Shown: positions 14,731-22,202 of the stretch, piece after piece
Layout of the letters: each line of letters opens with the position of its first letter
Position numbering within the stretch: position 1 is the stretch's first letter
Assembly (NCBI GenBank): GCA_031263265.1
Contig: JAISGE010000147.1
Coordinates: 1-25,736, forward strand
DNA length: 25,736 nt
From: Treponema sp.
Lineage (GTDB): Bacteria > Spirochaetota > Spirochaetia > Treponematales > Breznakiellaceae
Direction: 5' to 3'
The notes under the pieces: model-generated
Told to the model about the DNA's origin: nothing
Databases searched by the model: none
The model's input: only the letters and a program-made list of their open reading frames with translations
Program-made: the position numbers and the translations under genes

Positions 14731-15311
14731 ATGCCATTGACCGGCTGGTGATCCTTTTGTCCAAGTTTCCGGGGCTGGGGAAAAAGAGCGCCCGCCGGAT
14801 GGTGTATTACCTGCTTGACGGGGATCCCCAGTATGCCCAGGTCCTGGCAGAACATATTGGGGATCTGCATCAGGAGATTATCCGCTGTACCGTCTGCGGG
14901 AATTTTACCGAACAAGAGCCCTGCCCTATTTGTGCGGATACCAGCCGGGATCCCATTATCTGTGTGGTTGAACGCGCCCAGGATGTACAGGTCATCGAAG
15001 AATCCCGGGAATTCCGGGGGCGCTTCCATGTGCTGGGGGGGCTTATCGCGCCTTTGGAGGGAATAAATCCCGGGGATCTGGCTATCAACCCGCTTTTAAA
15101 CCGGATCCCTCAGGAACATATCCGGGAAGTCATCCTTGCCCTAAATCCCACGGTGGAAGGAGATACCACTGCCCTGTATGTACAGCAACTGCTCAAGGGG
15201 TATCAGGTTGACGTTACCCGCCTTGCATCGGGGCTTCCGGTGGGGGGAGACTTGGAATATACTGATAGGCTTACCCTGTCCCGGAGTTTCAGGGGCAGGA
15301 TCAGACTGTAA
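14727..15311 (+). CDS. recR: Recombination protein RecR
   Basis: This 194-aa protein has normal RecR length. The N-terminal helix-hairpin-helix region reads LVILLSKFPGLGKKSARRMVYYLL. The four-Cys zinc motif is CTVCG...CPICAD. The Toprim domain begins ICVVERAQDVQVIEESREFRGRFHVLGG and continues with PLEGINPGDLAI. The C-terminus carries VDVTRLASGLPVGGDLEYTD, the Walker-B-like conserved block. RecR acts with RecO to load RecA at gaps. The start overlaps the ybaB stop by four bases. It is convergent with the small Cys-rich gene on the minus strand, with only 8 nt between the stops and no obvious terminator. Confidence 0.97.
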   Translation: MNAIDRLVILLSKFPGLGKKSARRMVYYLLDGDPQYAQVLAEHIGDLHQEIIRCTVCGNFTEQEPCPICADTSRDPIICVVERAQDVQVIEESREFRGRFHVLGGLIAPLEGINPGDLAINPLLNRIPQEHIREVILALNPTVEGDTTALYVQQLLKGYQVDVTRLASGLPVGGDLEYTDRLTLSRSFRGRIRL

Positions 15312-15319
15312 GGGGTCTT

Positions 15320-15502
15320 TTACGGACTTTTTAGGTGAAACTCAGGGCAATGATGACCGGTTGCCAAAAATACTTCCATAGCCGGTATGTTCCGGCTTTT
15401 GATACTAAAAATCCCACAGGAATGGGGGTATGCCTGTTCCCAGGTAAGCTTATAATACAGGCATTTAAGACAATTCGGCAGCCGGGGCTTATCCTGATCC
15501 AT
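15320..15502 (-). CDS. Small conserved Cys-rich protein (probable zinc binding)
   Basis: This is a 60-aa protein from ATG 15502, which has ATAGGTG upstream; an earlier in-frame ATG at 15526 lacks a ribosome site and lies in a hairpin loop. The core reads CLKCLYYKLTWEQAYPHSCG, then IFSIKSRNIPAMEVF, then ATGHHCPEF. This CxxC...C...C pattern with W, KS and GHxC matches a family of short uncharacterised bacterial proteins I recall from several phyla, probably one zinc finger. No partner function is known to me. It follows leuD by about 50 nt on the same strand, so it may be co-transcribed. A strong hairpin separates the two. Its stop faces that of recR. Confidence 0.65.
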   Translation of the reverse strand: MDQDKPRLPNCLKCLYYKLTWEQAYPHSCGIFSIKSRNIPAMEVFLATGHHCPEFHLKSP

Positions 15503-15516
15503 GGGTACACACCTAT

Positions 15517-15537
15517 CGCTGGACATGCAGTCCAGCG
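15517..15537. repeat. Perfect hairpin between leuD and the small Cys-rich gene
   Basis: CGCTGGAC and GTCCAGCG (8 bp each) flank a 5-nt loop. On the minus strand the hairpin sits 14 nt after the leuD stop and just before the ribosome site of the next gene. No T-run follows, so it may tune read-through, protect the upstream message or shift the start site rather than terminate. Confidence 0.6.
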
Positions 15538-15550
15538 AGTTACATGCCGG

Positions 15551-16075
15551 TCAATACCGGGCAGCCGCGTATTCCACCCAGCCCCCCGCTTCCACCAAAG
15601 CCCGCTCAAAGTCCTTGAGCATAAAAGGCAAGGTCTGCACCGTATCCCCTGCTTTGAAGCTCAAGGTACTGGACTCGATATTGACCGAAAGGGTGGTCTT
15701 TATCCCGGCAAATTCCCTGAACAGGGTTTCAATCCTTGCCGCGGGCAGCTCCGCCGCGATCATGCCGCAGTTGTACATGTTCTGCCTGAATATCCGGGCA
15801 AAACTCTCCGCAATGACGATGTGGATACCCGTTACTTCAAGCGCCCAAGGCGCATGTTCCCGGGAACTGCCGCAGCCGAAATTCGCCCGGCTTACAATCG
15901 CCCCAATTCCCGCAGTATCTTGGGCTGGATCAAAGCCGGGGAGCTTTAAATCTTCCAGCAGATAGGGTTTGAGGGCTTCCTTGGAATGTTCGGTCAAATA
16001 TTTTGCCGGAATAATCTCATCGGTATTGATATCACTACGGTCTAAAAACAACACTGCTCCACCAAATGTTTTCAT
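15551..16075 (-). CDS. leuD: 3-isopropylmalate dehydratase (aconitase-type hydro-lyase) small subunit
   Basis: This 174-aa protein is the swivelling small subunit of a two-component LeuCD-type hydro-lyase of the short form. It opens with LDRSDINTDEIIPAKYL and carries NFGCGSSREHAPWALE, which contributes substrate-binding Ser and Arg residues, and ESFARIFRQNMYNCG. The segment after IPAKYL, which sets substrate specificity in this family, reads TEHSKEALKPYL. I cannot match it confidently to isopropylmalate, citrate or homoaconitate types. It needs the LeuC-like subunit encoded 40 nt upstream. AGAGAGGAA precedes ATG 16075. No leuA or leuB is nearby, so leucine synthesis is likely but not proven. 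Confidence 0.88.
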   Translation of the reverse strand: MKTFGGAVLFLDRSDINTDEIIPAKYLTEHSKEALKPYLLEDLKLPGFDPAQDTAGIGAIVSRANFGCGSSREHAPWALEVTGIHIVIAESFARIFRQNMYNCGMIAAELPAARIETLFREFAGIKTTLSVNIESSTLSFKAGDTVQTLPFMLKDFERALVEAGGWVEYAAARY

Positions 16076-16115
16076 GTCTCTATTCCTCTCTCTATCCTCT
16101 ACTTCTGCATCGTGT

Positions 16116-17414
16116 TCATTGAGCCAGGTCTTCTGCTCGTGCGATGTATCCCAAGACCGCAGTAGCTGCAGCGGAAGCAGGGCTCATCAGATGAACCATG
16201 CCCCCCTTGCCCATACGGCCGTAAAAGTTACGGTTCGTAGTAGCCGCGCATACCTCCCCTGAGGCCAAGACCCCATTGGACATGCCCAGACATGCCCCGC
16301 AGGTCGGGTTCGTAATGCAGAAACCAGCGTCTTGGAACCGTGAGATGAGTCCTTCCTTGAGGGCCTGCGTATATACCCCTGGGGTAGCAGGCGAAAGGAT
16401 TGCCCGCACCCGCGGACTGACCTTCTGTCCCTGCAGCACTTGTGCAGCCTCTCGGAGATCTTCAATACGGCCATTGGTACAGGAACCAATATACACCTGA
16501 TCCACCTCAGTACCCCGCAATTCCCTGATGGGTTTAACCTGATCCGGTTTATACCCTACTGTGGCCAAAGGCTCAAGGTCAGTACAATCCAGGCTTACCA
16601 CGCCGGCGTAAACCGCATCATCGTCACTCCACCATTGCGTAAACCCAGCCAGAGCCTCTGCTTTGGTCTGGTAGGTCTTATCCCCTTCCGGGCCAATAAA
16701 GGGCCATAAATACTCCACCGTGGTTTTATCCGGCATACAAACCCCGGAAGTTGCCCCTGCTTCAACCGCCATGTTACAGAGGGTCATCCTACCTTCCATA
16801 CTCAAGCCGTCAAGGACCGGCCCCCGGAATTCCATCACCTTATCGGTTGCCCCGGCAACCCCAAGCTGGGCGATCACCGCCAGGATCACATCCTTGGCAA
16901 AGACCCCAGGTTTAAGGGTACCGGTAAGCTGGATTTGCACGGTTTCGGGCTTCTTGAACGCACAGACCCCCTTGAGGATCCCCACCTCCAGGTCGGTAGT
17001 TCCGACCCCTGCGGCAAACGCCCCGAATGCGCCGTGGGTACAGGTATGGCTGTCTCCCATGATAACCGTGTATCCGGGCCTCACAAAGCCTTTTTCAGGG
17101 AAGAGGGCGTGACAGACCCCGTTTCTGCCAATGTCAAAAAAGTCAGGGATTCCCTGCCGTTTGACCCAATCCCGCAGGATCTTGCCCTGTTCCGCGGTTT
17201 TTGAATCTTTGGCAGGACTCACATGGTCTATTACCACCTTAATCTTCAAAGGATCAAAGACCTGATCAAGATGTTTGCTCACCAGATCACTGAGTGCAAT
17301 AGGCGTGGTTATCTCGTGGCAAAATACCCGATCCAATCGCAAGACCCAGGTTTCACCGAAGGGTCGATCCACTACATGGGTATCAAATATCTTTTCCGCT
17401 AAGGTTTTACCCAT
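16116..17414 (-). CDS. leuC: 3-isopropylmalate dehydratase (aconitase-type hydro-lyase) large subunit
   Basis: This is a 432-aa protein from ATG 17414, which has GGAGGTG just upstream; the open frame continues but overlaps the previous gene. It is the short LeuC2-like form of the aconitase superfamily. The 4Fe-4S ligands are Cys in GSCTNGRIEDL and the pair in NPTCGACLGMSNG. Other family blocks are MGDSHTCTHGAFGAFAAGVG, CNMAVEAGATSGVC and TTNRNFYGRMG. It catalyses reversible dehydration and hydration, canonically 2- to 3-isopropylmalate. It lies 40 nt after the XRE-cupin regulator gene and before leuD. The related homoaconitase, dimethylmaleate and citraconate-type enzymes share this size, so the substrate is uncertain. 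Confidence 0.92.
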   Translation of the reverse strand: MGKTLAEKIFDTHVVDRPFGETWVLRLDRVFCHEITTPIALSDLVSKHLDQVFDPLKIKVVIDHVSPAKDSKTAEQGKILRDWVKRQGIPDFFDIGRNGVCHALFPEKGFVRPGYTVIMGDSHTCTHGAFGAFAAGVGTTDLEVGILKGVCAFKKPETVQIQLTGTLKPGVFAKDVILAVIAQLGVAGATDKVMEFRGPVLDGLSMEGRMTLCNMAVEAGATSGVCMPDKTTVEYLWPFIGPEGDKTYQTKAEALAGFTQWWSDDDAVYAGVVSLDCTDLEPLATVGYKPDQVKPIRELRGTEVDQVYIGSCTNGRIEDLREAAQVLQGQKVSPRVRAILSPATPGVYTQALKEGLISRFQDAGFCITNPTCGACLGMSNGVLASGEVCAATTNRNFYGRMGKGGMVHLMSPASAAATAVLGYIARAEDLAQ

Positions 17415-17454
17415 ATCACCTCCATAATTGATGTCTTTTTTTTCTGTTGCTGGT

Positions 17455-18054
17455 TTACTGCCCCCAGGCTGTTCCCCATGCTCCTTTAGGCGGAGAGATG
17501 ATCCACAGTACCCGAAGCAGCTCAGTACCGGTGTTGGCCAGTACATGGGGGGCATCAGATCTAAAACTGATGGAATCCCCAGGAACCAGCTCATAGGTGC
17601 GGTTTCCCAAGCTCAATGCCGCCTTCCCTGCTTCAACCATACCCAGTTCCCAGCCTTGATGGCCGTATTCGGTGCTTCCGGTTTGGGATCCTGGTTCAAT
17701 CGTGATACAATATGCCTCAATACCTCCCTGGTGATCCTGCCCCTCAAGCTGTGCCAGCCGTTCGTACCGGATCCCCGGTTTGGTAAAAGAAACCCGTTCA
17801 TGACGCTTGGTGAGCTTCACCGGACGTTCCCGGCGATAACCGGCAAAAAGATACGCCAAGTCCATATCCAAGGCATCTGCCAGGGCCAAAAGGGTATCCA
17901 AAGCAGGAGAAACCCGATTCCGCTCAATTTGGGAAACCAGGCTCTCACTTACCCCTGCACGATCCGCTACTTCCCGCAAGGTAAGAGATCGCCGCTCCCG
18001 AAAGGAGCGTATTTTCTCACCAAATTTTTCTATTTTTTCTACCGAATAAGCCAT
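17455..18054 (-). CDS. XRE-family regulator with C-terminal cupin domain
   Basis: This 199-aa protein has the common HTH_3 plus cupin_2 architecture. The HTH is at about residues 14-68 (RSFRERRSLTLREVADRAGVSESLVSQIERNRVSPALDTL). After a linker the cupin barrel runs from about 120 to 190 (GSQTGSTEYGHQGWELGMVEAGKAALSLG..., SISFRSDAPHVLANTG), keeping His residues in HQGWE and PHVL. Relatives sense small metabolites such as amino acids, polyamines or short organic acids and regulate nearby catabolic or biosynthetic genes. Here the neighbour is leuC, 40 nt downstream on the same strand, so it probably controls leuCD and itself. AGGA precedes ATG 18054. Confidence 0.9.
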   Translation of the reverse strand: MAYSVEKIEKFGEKIRSFRERRSLTLREVADRAGVSESLVSQIERNRVSPALDTLLALADALDMDLAYLFAGYRRERPVKLTKRHERVSFTKPGIRYERLAQLEGQDHQGGIEAYCITIEPGSQTGSTEYGHQGWELGMVEAGKAALSLGNRTYELVPGDSISFRSDAPHVLANTGTELLRVLWIISPPKGAWGTAWGQ

Positions 18055-18069
18055 GGATTCCTATCTTTA

Positions 18070-18104
18070 AGTATACTGCAATAGATATAGTATAATTAAA
18101 GTAT
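18070..18104 (-). promoter_or_regulatory. Promoter/operator region of the XRE-cupin gene
   Basis: The minus strand has TATACT (18075-18070) as a -10, with a weak TTAATT -35 at 18 nt. The -10 is part of the palindrome AGTATACT (18070-18077), and a related TAGTATA lies at 18088-18094. The repeated AGTAT-type sites could be operators for the HTH protein encoded downstream. The region is squeezed into the 54 nt after the PPC gene. Confidence 0.45.
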
Positions 18105-18108
18105 GGCA

Positions 18109-19347
18109 TTAGGTCAATCCCCCGGGGAGCAGCATCGCCTCCCTTGACCGTGAGAGCGGGCCGGGACTCCTCTCGTCTATCCTGATTGTGTAGGGTTCCT
18201 CCGGATAGTTGTCAAAACATTCTACCTTTAAATAATAGGTTCCGGGCTGAAGATTTACGGAGAGCCGGGAATCATAATATTCACCGCCATCGTCGTTTTC
18301 GTTGATGAAATTAAGATCCCGGTCGTACAATTCAATGTAGGTATCAAGCCGGGTGGAATTCACCCCCCGGACGCGGATCTCATAACGGCCGGCCCGGTCT
18401 ATTCTAAAGGTAACCCAGTCAACGTCGTTCCCGGTGGTAAAGGTATGTTGCTGAGGGGTCCCGAGATGTATTTCTTTGGCGGAATCACGGTCGTTGTCAT
18501 CCTCATATTCGTCGGCGCTTATGGCCTCGACTATCCATGCGTGAAAACCATACCTTCCCACGTCGCTTCCATAACTGCGGACACTGGCGATGTAGCGTTC
18601 CCCCGAACGCACCTGGTACTGGATCCGGGCATTCTCGTTGGAACCGCCGTCGTCATTCGAGGTAAGTTGCCTCTGGGTGGCGGCATCGTATAATGCCATT
18701 ATGGTATCCACCGTATCCCCGCTGGTCTCCATTACCAGCCTACCGTCCCGGTCCGGGACCAGCAAAAAGTAATCCGTGTCGTTTTCCGTGTGAATCGTAC
18801 GGTTTATCACCGGGCCGCCGGAATCTGCCGCTATTTCCACGGCCAGAGGGTTTTCAAGGCTGTCCACTTCATAGGCGTCCCGGGAAACCGATGACCTCCG
18901 GAAAGATGAGCCGCTCCCGGCAAGCATTTCGACAAGATACTCGCTCGGTTCAAAATCCGAATGAAAACTTGCCACAATTGAATGATCCCTTGAACGGATA
19001 AGCCGGGTATACACCCGTATAACATTGGCGGACTCAACAATTTCGCCTGCCAGTGTCCAGTCCGAAGCGCCCATGGAAACCAGAACAAAGGACCGACCCG
19101 AAATATTGGTCAATTCCTCCACAAGCTGGGCGGCCCAATAGGAACTGAAGTCCGGCGCCGAATCGCGGTAATTCCATGAACTGACGCTAACCTTCGGATT
19201 CTCCCCAGCGGGAAGTGTTTTGCTGATCTCGGCGGCGAGACTTTTTACCGTGTTGTCCAACTGAACCATCGGGTTTACCGCATCTTGTCCATAGGAAAGG
19301 GATAGAGCACGAAAAAAAAATAAAAAGGGCAGTAAACGTTTGATCAT
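18109..19347 (-). CDS. Exported protein with CsgG/FlgO-like N-domain and two PPC domains
   Basis: This is a 412-aa protein from ATG 19347 (GGAGG 5 nt upstream); a longer open frame upstream has no support. It has a signal peptide (IKRLLPFLFFFRALSLSYG). Residues about 25-150 resemble the penicillin-binding-activator/FlgO type of fold (LAAEISKTLPAGENPKVSVS, SYWAAQLVEELTNISGRSFVLV, GEIVESANVIRVYTRLI). Two bacterial pre-peptidase C-terminal (PPC) domains follow: one with DTDYFLLVPDRDGRLVMETS...IMALYD...SNDDGG, one with DVDWVTFRIDRAGRYEIRVRG...YIELYD...NENDDGG. PPC domains are beta-sandwiches usually attached to secreted proteases and help sorting or binding; no protease domain is present here. 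It lies upstream of the XRE gene on the same strand. Function is unknown, probably surface or periplasmic. Confidence 0.8.
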   Translation of the reverse strand: MIKRLLPFLFFFRALSLSYGQDAVNPMVQLDNTVKSLAAEISKTLPAGENPKVSVSSWNYRDSAPDFSSYWAAQLVEELTNISGRSFVLVSMGASDWTLAGEIVESANVIRVYTRLIRSRDHSIVASFHSDFEPSEYLVEMLAGSGSSFRRSSVSRDAYEVDSLENPLAVEIAADSGGPVINRTIHTENDTDYFLLVPDRDGRLVMETSGDTVDTIMALYDAATQRQLTSNDDGGSNENARIQYQVRSGERYIASVRSYGSDVGRYGFHAWIVEAISADEYEDDNDRDSAKEIHLGTPQQHTFTTGNDVDWVTFRIDRAGRYEIRVRGVNSTRLDTYIELYDRDLNFINENDDGGEYYDSRLSVNLQPGTYYLKVECFDNYPEEPYTIRIDERSPGPLSRSREAMLLPGGLT

Positions 19348-19617
19348 TATTCCTCCAAAAAAATGATTATCCTTAAGGATACCGGAAAAGAACCCGGTCT
19401 TAAAGGGCACGCATTGCCCAAGCAGCAATGTAACATTACGAAGGTTTTTGAAAAATTTTGGGCGTATTTCCGGTGGTATCCGGTTAGCCGAGTGCCTCCT
19501 TCGGATCCCCCTTATTTTAATTGGGGTAACCTTTTTCATGAGGCAACGCGAAACCTTGACGGCATAGAGGATGTGGCCTATAACTAAAAAAATACCCATC
19601 CAAATAGAGAGGAATGT
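19348..19617 (+). promoter_or_regulatory. Intergenic region with the GH3 gene promoter
   Basis: TTGACG (19556-19561) and TATAAC (19579-19584) are exactly 17 nt apart, giving a start near 19591 and a short leader with AGAGGAA before ATG 19618. The rest of this 270-bp gap between divergent genes shows only a weak imperfect hairpin (about 19370-19407). No gene is evident in it. Confidence 0.65.
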
Positions 19618-22002
19618 ATGAAGTTTGCTCATATTTGCGGAGTTGCCGCAGGCTGCCTGTTCTTAAGTGCGTGCATCAGCAACAAATCCACCCAAGAAAT
19701 TAACACCAAGAGTACGGACTACGTTACCGTAGCCAATCCTAACGGCGGTCCCACGTTGGGCTACGCCAAAAACAGCGGACTGCAAGTGCTGAACGTGAAA
19801 GAAGGTAACGATACCTATTTCTTTAAAGACATGAACGGCAACGGCAAACTTGATGTCTGGGAAGATTGGCGGAAATCCGCCGGTGAACGGGCGGAAGCGC
19901 TGTCCAAAGAGCTGACCATTGACGAAATTGCCGGGTTAATGCTCTTCAGTTCCCATGAACGGAACCCGGAAGCCGGGTTAACAGACGCGCAAAAGAAATA
20001 CCTTAAAGAAGACAACCTCAGAAACGTGCTGAACGCCGGAAGCAACAATGTCGAAGCCCTGGTAAGCTGGAACAACGCTATGCAGGCCTATGTAGAAGGC
20101 TTCCTCAAAGACGGGCATAAAGTCATTCCTGTAAACTTCAGCTCCGATCCCCGAAGCACCGCCGGATCCGATGCCCAGTATAACGCAGGAGGCGAAGATA
20201 TTTCCCGGTGGCCCTCGAATTTAGGCATCGCCGCAACCTTCGACCCGGAAATTATGCGGACATTCGCCCGTACCGCCGCAGAAGAATACCGGGGAATGGG
20301 TATCGCTACTGCCCTGGGCCCCCAAATCGAACTCGCAACCGATCCCCGATGGCTCAGATTCGACGGTACCTTCGGTGAAAATACCCAGCTCGCCGTTGAT
20401 ATGGCCGAAGCCTACGTTGACGGTTCCCAATCTACCTACATCAATGGACAAGATACCGGCTGGGGAGTCCGGTCGATTAATGCTATGATCAAACACTTCC
20501 CCGGAGACGGTATGGGCGAAAGCGGCCGGGAATCCCACCTCGAAGGCGGCAAATACGCCGTGTATCCTAGTAATAATTTCCAAGAACACCTCAAACCCTT
20601 TATCGACGGGGGGCTCAACCTGAAAGGCAAAACCAAACAAGCCGCTTCTATGATGCTTTCTTACTCGGTAGCCATCGGCGCGGATGGGAATCCCCTCTTC
20701 GGTCTAAACAGAGGTTCTGCGTATGATCAAGCCAAAATCGATATACTCCGGAAAGACAACCAATACGAGGGCGTTCTCTGTACCGACTGGGGCGTTACCG
20801 TAGCGATGAACGATCCGGCTCAACCCTCCTTTGGTATGGCATGGGGCGCGGAAAACCTCTCCGTAGAAGAACGGCATTACGCAATCCTGCTGGCCGGAAT
20901 GGATATGTTCGGTGGCAACAACGATAAAAAACCGATCCTCGCAGCCTACGATATGTGGGTAAAGAATTTCGGCGAAGCCTCCGCACAAGAGCGGTTCCAG
21001 CTTTCCGGCAAACGGCTGCTTACTATGCTTTTTAACGTAGGATTGTTTGAAAATCCTTATCTTAACCTCCATGAATCCAAAGCTTCTGTGGGCAGTCAGG
21101 ATAAGCGGGATGCCGGTTATCAGGCGCAGCTTGCTTCGATTGTAATGCTCAAGAATAAAAACAGCGTTATCCGAGCCGGACTTCTGGACAGCTACAAAGA
21201 TAAAGTTGCCTATATTCCTTCTTCGATTCATCACAATTTCCCGACCGTCTGGGATCCCGCGGTTGATACTGCGGATCCTACCTTGAATATCGAGACCGCC
21301 AAGGGGTATTTCAAAGAGGTTCTCACCGATACGCAGGTCAAGGATGCCGTGGGAACCGTAACCGGCTTTACCGCTCCGGACCTTTCCCATGTAGATCTTA
21401 TCATCGTAGGGATGCAGAGTCCTGACTCTGGGGGCGTGTTCAGCAGCGCGGGATTCGTCAAAGACGAGAGCACTTTCTATCCCCTCTCGCTGCAGTACCG
21501 GCCCTACACGGCTTCCAGCGCCGGGGTGCGCCAGACCTCCCTAAGCGGGGATATTCTGGACGACGGCTCAAAACAAAACCGCTCCTATTACCATAAAACC
21601 TCCTGGATTTCCAACGAATACGATCTTGATGCGTTCCTGAACGCAAAGAAAGCCGCTGCGGCCATCGAAGCAAATACCGGAAAACATATTCCGGTGTTGG
21701 TAGCCCTCAAAGCGAAAAATCCGGTAATTGTCGGGGAGTTCGAAGCGCAGGCTGACGCTATTGTTACCGGCTTCTCCGTAGACGATGCTGCATATTTCGA
21801 TATTCTTCTAGGAAAAACAGAACCAAAAGGCTTGCTGCCTATGCAGTTCCCCAAAGATATGATCACCGTGGAAGCCAATCAAGAAGATGTTGGTCAGGAC
21901 CTTACCCCGTATACCGATGAAATGGGCAACGTCTACGATTTCGGCTACGGCTTGAACTACAGCGGCGTTATTTCCGACGCCCGCACCGCCAAATACAAAT
22001 AA
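19618..22002 (+). CDS. Glycoside hydrolase family 3 lipoprotein (beta-glucosidase-like)
   Basis: This 794-aa protein has a lipoprotein signal (lipobox LSAC, Cys19), so the enzyme is anchored outside the cytoplasm. It carries the GH3 N-terminal barrel: DMNGNGKLDVWEDW, LTIDEIAGLMLFSS, IKHFPGDGMGES, then the nucleophile Asp390 in VLCTDWGVT. The GH3 C-terminal domain covers about 500-780 and ends with VTGFSVDDAAYFDILLGKTE, GLLPMQFP and FGYGLNYSG. GH3 enzymes remove terminal beta-linked glucose, xylose or GlcNAc from oligosaccharides; the exact sugar cannot be told. The DVNGNG-like opening is frequent in anaerobe secreted GH3 proteins. The gene has its own promoter and terminator and is therefore a single unit, consistent with carbohydrate scavenging. 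Confidence 0.93.
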   Translation: MKFAHICGVAAGCLFLSACISNKSTQEINTKSTDYVTVANPNGGPTLGYAKNSGLQVLNVKEGNDTYFFKDMNGNGKLDVWEDWRKSAGERAEALSKELTIDEIAGLMLFSSHERNPEAGLTDAQKKYLKEDNLRNVLNAGSNNVEALVSWNNAMQAYVEGFLKDGHKVIPVNFSSDPRSTAGSDAQYNAGGEDISRWPSNLGIAATFDPEIMRTFARTAAEEYRGMGIATALGPQIELATDPRWLRFDGTFGENTQLAVDMAEAYVDGSQSTYINGQDTGWGVRSINAMIKHFPGDGMGESGRESHLEGGKYAVYPSNNFQEHLKPFIDGGLNLKGKTKQAASMMLSYSVAIGADGNPLFGLNRGSAYDQAKIDILRKDNQYEGVLCTDWGVTVAMNDPAQPSFGMAWGAENLSVEERHYAILLAGMDMFGGNNDKKPILAAYDMWVKNFGEASAQERFQLSGKRLLTMLFNVGLFENPYLNLHESKASVGSQDKRDAGYQAQLASIVMLKNKNSVIRAGLLDSYKDKVAYIPSSIHHNFPTVWDPAVDTADPTLNIETAKGYFKEVLTDTQVKDAVGTVTGFTAPDLSHVDLIIVGMQSPDSGGVFSSAGFVKDESTFYPLSLQYRPYTASSAGVRQTSLSGDILDDGSKQNRSYYHKTSWISNEYDLDAFLNAKKAAAAIEANTGKHIPVLVALKAKNPVIVGEFEAQADAIVTGFSVDDAAYFDILLGKTEPKGLLPMQFPKDMITVEANQEDVGQDLTPYTDEMGNVYDFGYGLNYSGVISDARTAKYK

Positions 22003-22054
22003 GTCGCCCGTACCGTTGGCTGCATAGTCCCCGGTTGTGCTACCCGCCGTATAA

Positions 22055-22085
22055 AAAGTCCACCGGTTTTCGCGGTGGACTTTAT
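22055..22085. terminator. Strong terminator after the GH3 gene
   Basis: AAAGTCCACCG (22055-22065) pairs perfectly with CGGTGGACTTT (22073-22083) around a 7-nt loop. The arms start and end in A/T runs, so it can work in either direction. It lies 53 nt after the stop codon. Confidence 0.85.
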
Positions 22086-22202
22086 TAGGTACCGTGAGTT
22101 CGATGGAATACCGAGCCTGTAGGAACGACGACCGGCGAGTATAACCCTTCCTAGCTAACAATACCTCCTTGAGTATGGTACCATGAGGAACAGATATCCC
22201 CT

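Noticed and set aside
17415..17594. In-frame N-terminal extension of leuC
   Set aside because: It overlaps the XRE-cupin gene and has no family similarity. ATG 17414 has a strong Shine-Dalgarno.
19348..19632. In-frame N-terminal extension of the PPC protein reaching past the GH3 start
   Set aside because: It crosses the GH3 promoter and start, and a signal peptide with a good ribosome site begins at ATG 19347.
21808..22161. Minus-strand frame starting after AAGGAGG near 22165
   Set aside because: The ribosome-like site is only 3 nt from a TTG, and the frame runs through the terminator into the GH3 gene with no motif.
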